A stretch of DNA of 59,581 bases from a virus: positions 1 to 59,581 of the IMG/VR virus record IMGVR_UViG_3300031578_000032; one strand, given 5' to 3'. Both the position numbers and the translations under genes were made by a program. Below, piece by piece: positions 31,961-39,669 of this stretch; position 1 is the first letter of the stretch, and each line of letters opens with the position of its first letter. The notes under the pieces are model-generated. The model searched no databases. It worked only from the letters and a program-made list of their open reading frames with translations, and was not told the DNA's origin.

Positions 31961-32333
31961 ACCTTTTCGGTTTATACAACTGTATGTAAATAATAAATTT
32001 GAAAAAGATCTTTCATATATTAAGACCGATTTAAAAAAAGATGAAAAATTTGCTACGGATGTATATCGTGCATTATGTAATATGAGATGGAGAATGAAAT
32101 GGACTTCCTTTAAATACTCATGTTCATGGAGATATGCTGGAGGGTTGGTTGCAGATTTAAGAGAGCAGGGTGAAGATTATATAGATTTTTATTGCTCTGG
32201 TGATGAAGGAATCGTTGCACCAAACGTGAAAGAAATATTCTACAATCTTGGGTGGATTCCAAGTCCGTGGACTAAAGATAGAGCAATTAACCTCAGAGCT
32301 ATTTATGCATGTATTAAAAAATTGGTTTGGTAA
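31938..32333 (+). CDS. Hypothetical protein
   Basis: The ATG at 31938 follows AAAAGGATGGAGTAT; an ATG 18 bases earlier lacks spacing for that site. The 131-residue product (MSNLVQNRPFRFIQLYVNNK) is basic and Trp-rich (MRWRMKWTSFKYSCSWRYAG) and ends in a conserved-looking LGWIPSPWTKDRAINLRAIY. No family recognised with certainty. Confidence 0.7.
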   Translation: MSNLVQNRPFRFIQLYVNNKFEKDLSYIKTDLKKDEKFATDVYRALCNMRWRMKWTSFKYSCSWRYAGGLVADLREQGEDYIDFYCSGDEGIVAPNVKEIFYNLGWIPSPWTKDRAINLRAIYACIKKLVW

Positions 32334-32357
32334 TAATAAAAAAAAGGAGAAATAGTT

Positions 32358-32561
32358 ATGTATACTACACTTAAACAAGAACACTATGAAGCTCTTCAAG
32401 AAACCATTCTAAGACAAATTGAAAAAATCAAGGAGCTTGAAAGATTGAAGGCAAATCTTCTTGATGAAAATCAATCTATGTCAAATGAATTAAAAAGGAT
32501 TGAGACTTGTGTTGTTACCAACCCTCAAGATCTGATTGATGAAGCTAACAAACAATTATGA
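32358..32561 (+). CDS. Small coiled-coil protein
   Basis: The 67-residue product is helical with clear heptads (EALQETILRQIEKIKELERL). AAAAAGGAGAAATAGTT precedes the ATG. It is the last gene before a terminator. Function unknown. Confidence 0.68.
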   Translation: MYTTLKQEHYEALQETILRQIEKIKELERLKANLLDENQSMSNELKRIETCVVTNPQDLIDEANKQL

Positions 32562-32570
32562 TATGAAAAT

Positions 32571-32612
32571 GGATGGGGCCTCAAAAGGGTTCCATCCCAT
32601 AATCTTTTTTTG
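32571..32612 (+). terminator. Rho-independent terminator
   Basis: GGATGGGGCC pairs with GGTTCCATCC (10 bp, two G-T pairs) around TCAAAAG, then CATAATCTTTTTTTG. It ends the transcript of the preceding accessory genes. Confidence 0.85.
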
Positions 32613-32632
32613 TTCTATTATATAATCATTTA

Positions 32633-32659
32633 CTATATATATTAATAACTAATATAGGG
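32633..32659 (+). repeat. Dispersed intergenic element, partial copy
   Basis: CTATATATATTAATAACTAA matches the first 14 bases of the elements at 13560 and 56368 and then diverges. It follows the terminator and precedes the structured region 32660-32800, so a promoter role for that region is possible. Confidence 0.4.
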
Positions 32660-32800
32660 TATTGGCGATTGCTCTTTTATGATGGAAAGCGTTTTAAGGA
32701 ACGCGCCGATTACTTACTCCACTCCACGTTGTCGCCATTAGCAATATAGAAAACCATGCGGGGTATCCGGTGGATTGCTCTTACGGGATATGGAGTTTGT
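32660..32800 (+). ncRNA. Candidate structured RNA or leader (unnamed)
   Basis: This 140-base part of a 219-base gap is more GC-rich than its surroundings. It can form a 7-bp helix TGGCGAT/GTCGCCA (32663-32669 with 32731-32737), an internal hairpin GCGTT-TTAAGG-AACGC (32689-32704), and a later hairpin CCAT.CGG/CCG.GTGG (32754-32774). GATTGCTCTT occurs twice (32667-32676, 32773-32782). The first domain is 76 bases long like a tRNA but has no T-arm. It precedes a small membrane-protein gene; it may be a small RNA or a regulatory leader. Confidence 0.4.
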
Positions 32801-32831
32801 ATTTCGGTATTTTATAGAAAAGGAGACTAAA

Positions 32832-33056
32832 ATGAATTTGGTTAATGAAATTTTGGTTACGTTTATTATTATATTTGGTGTGGGATCATATTATCTTATT
32901 CCTTGTTTTGTATGTGCTTACGCTGCACAAAAAAAAGGTCTATCCACAATAGGATATTTATTATTTGCAATAATCTTTACACCAGTAATAGGTTTCTTGG
33001 CAGTGATTGCTATACCAAGTAAGAAAACACAAAAGTTAACTATTAGGAGAAAGTAA
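32832..33056 (+). CDS. Small membrane protein
   Basis: The ATG at 32832 follows AAAAGGAGACTAAA; the frame upstream runs into the structured region. The 74-residue protein has two hydrophobic segments (VTFIIIFGVGSYYLIPCFVC and YLLFAIIFTPVIGFLAVIAI) and a basic tail. Layout resembles small phage inner-membrane proteins of unknown role. Confidence 0.7.
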   Translation: MNLVNEILVTFIIIFGVGSYYLIPCFVCAYAAQKKGLSTIGYLLFAIIFTPVIGFLAVIAIPSKKTQKLTIRRK

Positions 33057-33092
33057 GTTTCATTTTGGTAACTTTATAGAAAGGAGAATAAT

Positions 33093-33371
33093 ATGGAAAT
33101 TTTACTATTCAAGGTTATTATATTTTGTTTTGTTATGGCAATGATCCTAATTGGAATTGATGGATGTGTTTTATTTATCCAATATATCAATAGGTTTGAT
33201 TCAACAATATCAACTATAACATACTCAGGAATTATCTTGATAATTATAGTTAGCATTGCTGCTAATCTAAAATATATGGGAGTTCCATTTATAGTAATAT
33301 ATTGTGTGGTAATGGCAAGTGTTGGGTATAGCACTAAAGTATTATCTTGGTTAAAAATTATAGGAGGATAA
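33093..33371 (+). CDS. Integral membrane protein, paralogue 2
   Basis: The 92-residue protein has three hydrophobic segments and is related to the protein at 25999-26286 (shared FDSTIST.TYSGIIL-type block and a G-V-P before the last span). GAAAGGAGAATAAT precedes the ATG. The two copies lie about 7 kb apart, each next to small zinc or membrane proteins, suggesting a duplicated small-gene set. Confidence 0.72.
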   Translation: MEILLFKVIIFCFVMAMILIGIDGCVLFIQYINRFDSTISTITYSGIILIIIVSIAANLKYMGVPFIVIYCVVMASVGYSTKVLSWLKIIGG

Positions 33372-33373
33372 TT

Positions 33374-34339
33374 ATGTATGCACATAAAGTAACAAAACAA
33401 CTTGATAAGTATCTTCAACGAAATCGTATAGACGATGATATATACAGATCGGCTCTTGAAATATTATCTCCCGCAATAAAAAGAGCTCAAAAATTTCATC
33501 TTGGGGAACTTTCCACGTATAAAAATATTTTGAATAATATGAAAGGTGAACTATTCATGGGAGAAAATGGAATTAATGTTAAATGCCCATACCCTGAGAT
33601 GTGGATTGATTATAACATCAAAGAAGGAAATCCTCCAGTAGGAGATCAAGAACCAAGTAGTAAACGTGGGATTTATATTTGTGAAATATTTAAAGATACT
33701 CTCCTGTGTCATATTGTTTCATATGCAGACCAAGATAAAATTTGGTTGCCAGCTTTTGCTCAACATCTTTATTTAATTAATAATAAATTTGAAAACAGAC
33801 CTGATGTAATGGCCTTTTTAGATAATAAATGGTCTGGAGATGCAAAAAAAGAAATGTTAGAAACAATCAAAACTAATAATTATACTTTTATATCTATTTC
33901 ACATTTAATGAATCAAATGGCAAACGAAGGAGATAAAGGTCGAGATTCTGTGTTTGCACATTTAGATCAAGATAGAAATGAACTTGCTATAATAAACATG
34001 ACACTCAAACTATTATGTTGTAAAAATATTATAAGCGAAGATATACAACCCATAAAACTAGTCAAAAAAAAGAAACGTATTGTTTCAATGCCTGATAAAA
34101 GAAAGGCAACATTTAAAGTATTAAAACTTCTATTACCAAAAACTCGTAAGAAAAGAAAGGTAAATAAATCAACAAATGAGCATGTTCGTGTTCATTTCTG
34201 TCGAGGTCATTTCAAAACATACACTAAGGATGCTCCACTATTTGGAAAAATAATTGGAACATTCTGGTGGCAACCTAATGTTAGAGGGACTACATCTGAA
34301 GGTATATCCCTTAAAACATATGAACTAAAACCGGTATAA
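33374..34339 (+). CDS. Hypothetical protein with conserved phage C-terminal motif
   Basis: The ATG at 33374 follows TAGGAGGATAATT. The 321-residue product is soluble. Its middle is basic (KLVKKKKRIVSMPDKRKATF) and the end reads VRVHFCRGHFKTYTKDAPLF then GTFWWQPNVRG, a pattern I associate with phage proteins of unknown function. A complex hairpin follows the stop. A nucleic-acid-related role is possible. Confidence 0.7.
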   Translation: MYAHKVTKQLDKYLQRNRIDDDIYRSALEILSPAIKRAQKFHLGELSTYKNILNNMKGELFMGENGINVKCPYPEMWIDYNIKEGNPPVGDQEPSSKRGIYICEIFKDTLLCHIVSYADQDKIWLPAFAQHLYLINNKFENRPDVMAFLDNKWSGDAKKEMLETIKTNNYTFISISHLMNQMANEGDKGRDSVFAHLDQDRNELAIINMTLKLLCCKNIISEDIQPIKLVKKKKRIVSMPDKRKATFKVLKLLLPKTRKKRKVNKSTNEHVRVHFCRGHFKTYTKDAPLFGKIIGTFWWQPNVRGTTSEGISLKTYELKPV

Positions 34340-34348
34340 TAACAGTTT

Positions 34349-34429
34349 GAGTAGGGGTGTCTATCTGTAGAGATCCTGGGATGTAACATTCCATCCTCGT
34401 AGATCAGGTAGTTGTTGCCACCCCTGCTC
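34349..34429 (+). other. Nested RNA structure after 33374 gene
   Basis: Three nested stems: GAGTAGGGGTG/CACCCCTGCTC (34349-34359 with 34419-34429), CTATCTG/CAGGTAG (34361-34367 with 34405-34411) and GGATG/CATCC (34379-34383 with 34392-34396). The outer arms share GAGTAGGG/CCCTGCTC with the terminator at 35482. No T-run follows. It is not a tRNA: no T-loop consensus. Confidence 0.55.
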
Positions 34430-34455
34430 AATTCATTTAAAGGAGGAATATTAAA

Positions 34456-35472
34456 ATGGGTATAAATAAACAAAATGCAAATCTAGTATTAAATTACTTG
34501 ACAGAGGCCAATCTTAATTTTGAAAAAATTTTACCTTATGGGACAATTAAAAAGATGGCAACTTCATTATCTTTATCAACTTTAGCTGCCAAAACCGCAT
34601 TAAGAGATCTTCGAAAACAACATGGAATAAGTACAAGAGGTAAACCCAAAAGAAAGTTAATAAAAAAATATATCATTGAACAAAATTATGATCTGACAAA
34701 AAAACTACCTTTTGGAACTACTACAGCCATTGCAAATAAGTTGAACGTAAAGACTTATGATGTTACTAATGCGTTTGTTGCAATTCGCAAAGCTAGTCAT
34801 CTTGAAACGTTTTCAGGAAATCCAATAGTAGCAGACAAACAAAGTGGGTTTCCAAATATATTTACTGAGCACTGTATTGAAAACAACCTCACTCGAAAAA
34901 ATCCAAATTCTGAGTTGACTGCCTGCAACACAATTTCAAACTATCTCGTACGAAACATTCCCCACGGAGGAGACGGAATGATTATCGGGACACCAACTGC
35001 ATTTTGTGCATCTCTTAACACAAATAATAAGATGTTTTTTACCGATAACCTTAAAGTTGCACATGCTCTGGATATGACCACAGACACCCCACCTACTATA
35101 ATTATTGGTGCAGGGGTTGATCCAAAGAAGGCAGCAATAAAAGCACACCATTGGAAGATCAATAATACAACATTTCATTTCAAAGTCATAACAGATATTG
35201 TTGATCGTAATGCTCTAATTCATCATGTTACCAAGATGGCTGAGCAACATGATTTTTGTAAGGTCATAATCATGACTAGTGGTGTATGGTCTTGTTCATT
35301 AACTACACAAAGAAAATGGAAACTGGATTTGAATTTCAAAGCAGCTTCTGAATATCTTACTATGAAATATCCAAACCTTCATATTATTGCAATGACAACT
35401 GGGGATGGTGGAAGTTATCATTATCAAATCAAACATCTCAATAATGGTAAGGAAATCGTGGTTGCCCCATAG
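34456..35472 (+). CDS. Hypothetical protein with two helix-turn-helix-like repeats
   Basis: The 338-residue protein starts with two similar segments, LPYGTIKKMATSLSLSTLAA and LPFGTTTAIANKLNVKTYDV, each followed by a basic helix (LRDLRKQHGI; FVAIRKASHL). They look like tandem DNA-binding helix-turn-helix units. The C-terminal 200 residues are alpha/beta without a known motif. A strong AAAGGAGGAATATTAAA site, favourable codons and a perfect terminator indicate high expression. It may be a phage regulator or nucleoid-binding protein. Confidence 0.65.
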   Translation: MGINKQNANLVLNYLTEANLNFEKILPYGTIKKMATSLSLSTLAAKTALRDLRKQHGISTRGKPKRKLIKKYIIEQNYDLTKKLPFGTTTAIANKLNVKTYDVTNAFVAIRKASHLETFSGNPIVADKQSGFPNIFTEHCIENNLTRKNPNSELTACNTISNYLVRNIPHGGDGMIIGTPTAFCASLNTNNKMFFTDNLKVAHALDMTTDTPPTIIIGAGVDPKKAAIKAHHWKINNTTFHFKVITDIVDRNALIHHVTKMAEQHDFCKVIIMTSGVWSCSLTTQRKWKLDLNFKAASEYLTMKYPNLHIIAMTTGDGGSYHYQIKHLNNGKEIVVAP

Positions 35473-35481
35473 AATGTTAAT

Positions 35482-35523
35482 AAAAATGAGTAGGGAAGAA
35501 GATTATCCCTGCTCATTTTTTTA
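35482..35523 (+). terminator. Strong Rho-independent terminator
   Basis: AAAAATGAGTAGGG pairs with CCCTGCTCATTTTT (14 bp, one G-T pair) around an 11-base loop and runs into a T-tract. It ends the 34456 message. Confidence 0.92.
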
Positions 35524-35537
35524 TAAGGAGGAATAAA

Positions 35538-35777
35538 ATGCAAGCAGAAGATCTCAAAAAATTTTCAAGTGAATTTATTAAAAGTCTTGTTTCTAGCTAT
35601 GTTGAGTTCATATTAGAAAACTTTGACAGTTTTCTAGATTATAGCAATATTGTTAATGAAATGCCAAGAGAATCTCATGAATTCCAAAATCTTTCAAAAT
35701 ATCATTCACATGGTATGGAGAATAAAAAGTATGAAGAATTCTATCGAAAGGGTATAAAAGAGAAGGAGGAAAAATGA
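35538..35777 (+). CDS. Small helical hypothetical protein
   Basis: A 79-residue acidic, helical protein (MQAEDLKKFSSEFIKSLVSS). TAAGGAGGAATAAA precedes the ATG. Its stop overlaps the start of the next gene by 4 bases. No function recognised. Confidence 0.65.
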   Translation: MQAEDLKKFSSEFIKSLVSSYVEFILENFDSFLDYSNIVNEMPRESHEFQNLSKYHSHGMENKKYEEFYRKGIKEKEEK

Positions 35778-36396
35778 TAATATATAAAGACGCAATAACA
35801 AGCACAGCAAGGGGTGGACGTATATCTTTACAAATACCAGAACACGGCATTTTTGCTAGAAGAGAACTGTATGAAACTGAAGAAGTTCCTGATGAATGGC
35901 TTGTTAGGCTTCGTAGATATAAGTATCCTGCAATAGGTACAGAAGATGGGTATTTATTCTTAACAAGAACAGGATGGAATGCTAATAAAGATAAAATTGA
36001 AGAAGCTTTTAGTACCGCCAAATTTCAACGAGGAACTTGGCAAGAATTTTTACAACATGTTGAATATCATTTTAAGCGGGTTGAAAAAAGCACACTCCGA
36101 AGAATTAAATTTCTTGAATCAAAAGTTAATAAAATGAGAAATGTTATGCATGTTACTTTAAAGGATGAAAAAATATTAACAAAAACAGAACATATAAAAA
36201 AAATTGACAATTTATTTCATGGGTTATGGACAAAAGCAGTTGGTACAAAAGATTATGATAAAAAAGAATATCAAGACAAAAACTGCGAAAGAGACCAGAT
36301 GAACCTAAAGATATTCCTGAATGGATTTTAAGATTAAGTGAGGGGTATCATAGAATTTTTGGTTGTGGAAGCTTAAAGTTTGAACTTACAAAATAA
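35774..36396 (+). CDS. Hypothetical protein, apparently frameshifted near 36260
   Basis: The first frame encodes 185 residues to TAA at 36329-36331. From about 36266 the -1 frame remains open and encodes RPDEPKDIPEWILRLSEGYH, then RIFGCGSLKFELTK, to TAA at 36394-36396. The C-terminal part resembles the protein's own N-terminal EVPDEWLVRLRRYKY. A run of six A at 36260-36265 is a plausible slip or mutation point. Either the gene has lost or gained a base, or frameshifting gives a 205-residue product. GGAGGAAAA precedes the ATG. Confidence 0.6.
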
Positions 36397-36407
36397 TCAA
36401 TTTAAAC

Positions 36408-36452
36408 GAAAAATCCTCAACCATCCAACTAAGAATGATTGAGAATTTTTTT
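36408..36452. terminator. Bidirectional terminator between convergent units
   Basis: An extended stem AAAAATCCTCAACCAT / ATGATTGAGAATTTTT (one or two mismatches) has T-runs on both sides. It separates the plus-strand accessory genes from the minus-strand capsid gene, whose stop is at 36471. On the minus strand the stem pairs better. Confidence 0.82.
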
Positions 36453-36470
36453 GTTCTATTAAATTACTTC

Positions 36471-37922
36471 TTATGCACCGATTGTCAAAGCAGCTATGCC
36501 ACTGGATCTGACAAGCGCAGTTGCGTACCGACTTAAGATTGTCAGACTTGGTGTATAACCAAGTGGATACGGATGTAAAACCGCTGGAACATAAGGTGAG
36601 TAAAAGTAAACAGCCTTTAATTCTTCCATTGGTTTGAAGACCATTAACATAGTACCTTGTGGAACTACAGCACTAGTTAGCACTCTCCATTTTCCACCAG
36701 CAACTGTCGCTGATCTGTAACCTAAGTCACCGTCAACTGAAGAAGTTCCAACATAATTAAATGTTTGTAGATCTTCAAGAATAGCAACATCAAGTGGATT
36801 AGCTAAAATAGTGTTTCCAGCATCAATGTTAGTATCTGTATAAATTGTACCAGACAATTCATTCAGTGGAACGATGATATTTTCATGCCAATACTTAGTT
36901 CCCCAAGTATACGTATCAGGCGGGGTTCTATTAAATGTCTTAGTATGTGTAGCACCATTTAATCTTGTATTAGCTGTAATCAGAGCATTAATTATCTCTC
37001 TGTCAATATCCAGAGCAACTTGCTGACCCAAAATATTTACGATTTCTGCTTGAATTGAAACATCAAATAGAGCTCTCATATCTTGCTCCATATTGACTGA
37101 CCAATTAGCAGAGATTTGACGATCTCTAGCATATAGACGAATTTTGTCTACACTTAAAGTAACAGAAGGATTGATTCTATTTTCTTCCAGAGATGTAGTG
37201 ACTTGATACTTAACATAAACTGCAACACCAGTTGTGTTAGAAATTGCAAGAGTACCGTTTAAGTAATCAACCATACCTGAAACAACGTCTGAATTTGCAC
37301 CTATTGTTATACTTGAACTAAAATGTCCTTCAACAGCTGGAACGATTGAAACGCTTGTCCATGCTGTACCATCTGTAGAAACAGCTGTAATCTCAAAGTC
37401 TCTTTCTAAATGAGCTTGAGCTGATGTTAAACTAGCAACAGCAAGAACATCTAGAGCACTTTGTGGAACAGATGTAGTAGCTGTAACCGGAGTACCAATT
37501 CCAACACCTTGAGAAATATCAGGTGTAGTAACAGGCGCATTATACTGTATTGAGCTGTTTGATGGAGAAAATGTAGCTTTAATAAATGCTTTTACACTTT
37601 CTGGTTTATCCATTGGTGAAACTGTAATTGCTTCTTTAGCAACCAGTTTAGGATAGAACACTCTTAAAATAGGCAGTGTTAAACTTTCATAAGGATTAAT
37701 CTGAAACATTGAATTTTCTAAAAGATTAATTCTTGTGTTTTCTGCCAGTTGTGTAAATGTTTTACGATCTTTTTTATCCTCGATTGATTCCGCTAACCCA
37801 GTAACGTATGCATTAAAAGCTGCGTCGTCGATAAGTACTGCTTTCATATTGCCAGGTTTTGAAGGATCAATTCCGGATAACTTTTTAGTAGTCCGATAGA
37901 CTTCTGTTAGTAATTCTTTCAT
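36471..37922 (-). CDS. Major capsid protein (T4 gp23-like)
   Basis: The 483-residue protein has the gp23-type core: RLYARDRQISANWSVNMEQD, then DVSIQAEIVNILGQQVALDI and DREIINAL, and a C-terminal half with NPLDVAILEDLQTFNYVG and YSPYVPAVLHPYPLGYTPSL. The N-terminal 65 residues may be removed at maturation by the protease at 39670. It follows two small coiled-coil proteins and the protease, as gp22 and gp21 precede gp23 in T4. A promoter-like motif lies at 37970. It assembles the hexamers of the head. Confidence 0.92.
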   Translation of the reverse strand: MKELLTEVYRTTKKLSGIDPSKPGNMKAVLIDDAAFNAYVTGLAESIEDKKDRKTFTQLAENTRINLLENSMFQINPYESLTLPILRVFYPKLVAKEAITVSPMDKPESVKAFIKATFSPSNSSIQYNAPVTTPDISQGVGIGTPVTATTSVPQSALDVLAVASLTSAQAHLERDFEITAVSTDGTAWTSVSIVPAVEGHFSSSITIGANSDVVSGMVDYLNGTLAISNTTGVAVYVKYQVTTSLEENRINPSVTLSVDKIRLYARDRQISANWSVNMEQDMRALFDVSIQAEIVNILGQQVALDIDREIINALITANTRLNGATHTKTFNRTPPDTYTWGTKYWHENIIVPLNELSGTIYTDTNIDAGNTILANPLDVAILEDLQTFNYVGTSSVDGDLGYRSATVAGGKWRVLTSAVVPQGTMLMVFKPMEELKAVYFYSPYVPAVLHPYPLGYTPSLTILSRYATALVRSSGIAALTIGA

Positions 37923-37969
37923 TAATTTGTTACCTCCATAATTATGATTTATAATAAGAATTTACTCAT

Positions 37970-37986
37970 ATTTTAATTATGTTCTA
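37970..37986 (-). promoter_or_regulatory. Promoter-like motif (TAGAACATAATTAAAAT)
   Basis: This copy lies about 50-65 bases upstream of the major capsid start at 37922. It differs by one base from the consensus seen at other minus-strand units. A TATGGAGGTAACAAATTA ribosome binding site follows. Confidence 0.55.
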
Positions 37987-38032
37987 AACTTATATAAAGG
38001 TTAGTTTTATGCCTATCGGGAGGGGTGGGGTG

Positions 38033-38062
38033 GTTTGTTTCTCAAATTATTTAGAAACAAAC
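38033..38062 (-). terminator. Hairpin after the 38062 gene
   Basis: GTTTGTTTCT pairs perfectly with AGAAACAAAC around a 10-base loop and begins at the stop codon of the gene at 38062. On the minus strand it is followed by a C-rich run (complement of GGGAGGGGTGGGGTGG at 38018-38033), not a T-run. Confidence 0.6.
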
Positions 38063-38475
38063 TATCTGGAAAATCGTTTTCCTATAATCTTGAGGGTGTT
38101 TGCTAAGTGATAATCAAGTTTTTCTTCTGTAAGCGTATCAATAATTTTTAATAGAATTACCATCTCATGTTTTAAATTACCATCATGAATTAATCCAGAA
38201 GATACTAACTTATTAATTCTATCTAGTAATTTAGATTCTTTTTGTTTTTTCTTATAATCTTTGATACCTTGTTCAAGTTGTCTTTTCGATTCTAATACCT
38301 GAACTTGTTTACTTTCTAATACTTTTTCTAATTTATTAACCTGTTCCACTTTGGTACTAAAAATTTCATCAAATAAAGGGTAAATATTTCTTATAATATT
38401 ATCAGCTAAAACAACTTTTGATTGGTTAATATTTTCTTCATGAACATCAGGGATTTTAGTTTCAATTATATTCAT
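38062..38475 (-). CDS. Coiled-coil protein in scaffold (gp22) position
   Basis: The 137-residue protein is strongly helical and charged: residues about 40-95 (VEQVNKLEKVLESKQVQVLE, then KRQLEQGIKDYKKKQKESKL) form a coiled coil. It lies between the prohead protease and the major capsid gene, where T4 has its head scaffold gp22. Composition fits an internal core protein, but it is much shorter than gp22; together with 38472 it may form a split scaffold. Similarity is positional only. Confidence 0.6.
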   Translation of the reverse strand: MNIIETKIPDVHEENINQSKVVLADNIIRNIYPLFDEIFSTKVEQVNKLEKVLESKQVQVLESKRQLEQGIKDYKKKQKESKLLDRINKLVSSGLIHDGNLKHEMVILLKIIDTLTEEKLDYHLANTLKIIGKRFSR

Positions 38476-38762
38476 AGTTCACTCCCCAAACTTTCTAGTA
38501 TTTTTTCTCTTAATTTTACATTTGAATTATTTATTAATTCAAATTTTGTATCTAAATTTTTTTGAAGTTTTTCACCTTGTTTAACTAAATAATTTTTCTT
38601 TTCAATTTTTTTGTTTAAATTTTCAATAACATATTCCACAGATTCTAGTTTATCTTTTAATGGAAAATTAGGATCTGTTTTGCAAATAGCAAATATTCTT
38701 TCAAGAACTTGTGGCAACATTTCTTTTGATGTTTGCCTTCTTTCTATTTTTTCAATTCTCAT
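38472..38762 (-). CDS. Coiled-coil protein in scaffold region
   Basis: A 96-residue helical protein with a coiled coil at about 38-92 (LESVEYVIENLNKKIEKKNY). It starts overlapping the homing endonuclease gene (ATGA) and overlaps the next gene by 4 bases. In the ancestral order it would directly follow the protease gene, and the endonuclease inserted between them. Likely prohead core or assembly protein. Confidence 0.6.
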   Translation of the reverse strand: MRIEKIERRQTSKEMLPQVLERIFAICKTDPNFPLKDKLESVEYVIENLNKKIEKKNYLVKQGEKLQKNLDTKFELINNSNVKLREKILESLGSEL

Positions 38763-39667
38763 ATATTCTCCAATGACTGATTTAAAAATTTTTGTGATTC
38801 CACACTACAAGTTATTTTTGCTAAATTTCCAGTTGAACATTCACTACCAGCTGGATGACCATATTTGTAGTGGCATCTCTCGCAAACAGATATTGCATAA
38901 TCTGGATCTAGTGCAAAAAATGGTTCAAGCTTTTTAGGTCTTAAATGATGAACTATGGTCGCATGTTCTCCACAGTAGTGGCACAGTTCGTTATCTCTTT
39001 TTAAAACAAGTTGATTTAAAGTATCAAGTTCTGTTGAAGTGTAAGGTAATTTATTATCTTTAATTTCATATGGATCATTTTGTAGCCCATATAAAAAGCA
39101 TGTATCCTTACAGTGTTGAGAACAGTAAAAGTAACTTAAATCATGACCATAATTTTCTAAAGCGCTTATTCTAGCTTCTAATTGTCTACTAGTTGGAGTG
39201 AACCATCCATCTTTTTCTTTTGAGTTTTTACATTCATGGTTTTTACAATGGACCTGTATTTCTCTCTCTTCTAATGGTTTATATGGGTTGTATCTCATTT
39301 CTTCTATTTTAGAAAAGAAAAGATATTTTTCATTTATTATTTCTATACTTCTTCTACAGGAGTATGCTTCTATACCCTTATTCCAAGGCTCTCTTCCTTT
39401 TAATTTTTTTCTCAAAATTTCTTTAACTTTTTCACTTCTTGGACAATTTTTGTTATGTGGAATTCTACCAAGAGCTTTTAATCTTATTTTTTCTTTTGCT
39501 TCAGAAGTTTGTTTTCTTTTATACATAGGATTGTTTTTTCCAATTGTTTGTTGTTTAAGTCTTTCTCTGTTAGCGGGACAACTTTGCCATTTTTCACTAC
39601 AACACCATTTCCCATTCTTAAACTGATATTTTGCTTCTCTACCACAACCATATTCGCAAATTTTCAA
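38759..39667 (-). CDS. HNH homing endonuclease, free-standing
   Basis: TTG at 39667 is the preferred start (AAAGGTGG 8 bases upstream); a GTG at 39679 is possible. The product begins KICEYGCGREAKYQFKNGKW with zinc-finger-like cysteines, then a basic region of NUMOD3-like GKNNPMYKRK, KIRLKALGR and LRKKLKGREPWNKG, and ends with an HNH domain: LCHYCGEHATIVHHLRPKKL, then CERCHYKYGH. It lies between prohead protease and coiled-coil genes, the usual setting of a gene-targeting homing endonuclease. An internally deleted copy lies at 9535-9624. Confidence 0.87.
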   Translation of the reverse strand: MKICEYGCGREAKYQFKNGKWCCSEKWQSCPANRERLKQQTIGKNNPMYKRKQTSEAKEKIRLKALGRIPHNKNCPRSEKVKEILRKKLKGREPWNKGIEAYSCRRSIEIINEKYLFFSKIEEMRYNPYKPLEEREIQVHCKNHECKNSKEKDGWFTPTSRQLEARISALENYGHDLSYFYCSQHCKDTCFLYGLQNDPYEIKDNKLPYTSTELDTLNQLVLKRDNELCHYCGEHATIVHHLRPKKLEPFFALDPDYAISVCERCHYKYGHPAGSECSTGNLAKITCSVESQKFLNQSLENI

Positions 39668-39669
39668 AT

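Noticed and set aside
32663-32738. tRNA of 76 bases
   Set aside because: The closing helix fits, but the T-arm and T-loop are absent and the anticodon stem overlaps the D-stem.
34349-34429. tRNA-like cloverleaf
   Set aside because: Stems are nested rather than arranged as three arms, and there is no T-loop consensus.
36260-36266. Programmed -1 frameshift site A AAA AAG
   Set aside because: The reading phase is AAA AAA G, not the X XXY YYZ phase needed, and no downstream stimulatory stem was seen; mutation is the simpler explanation.
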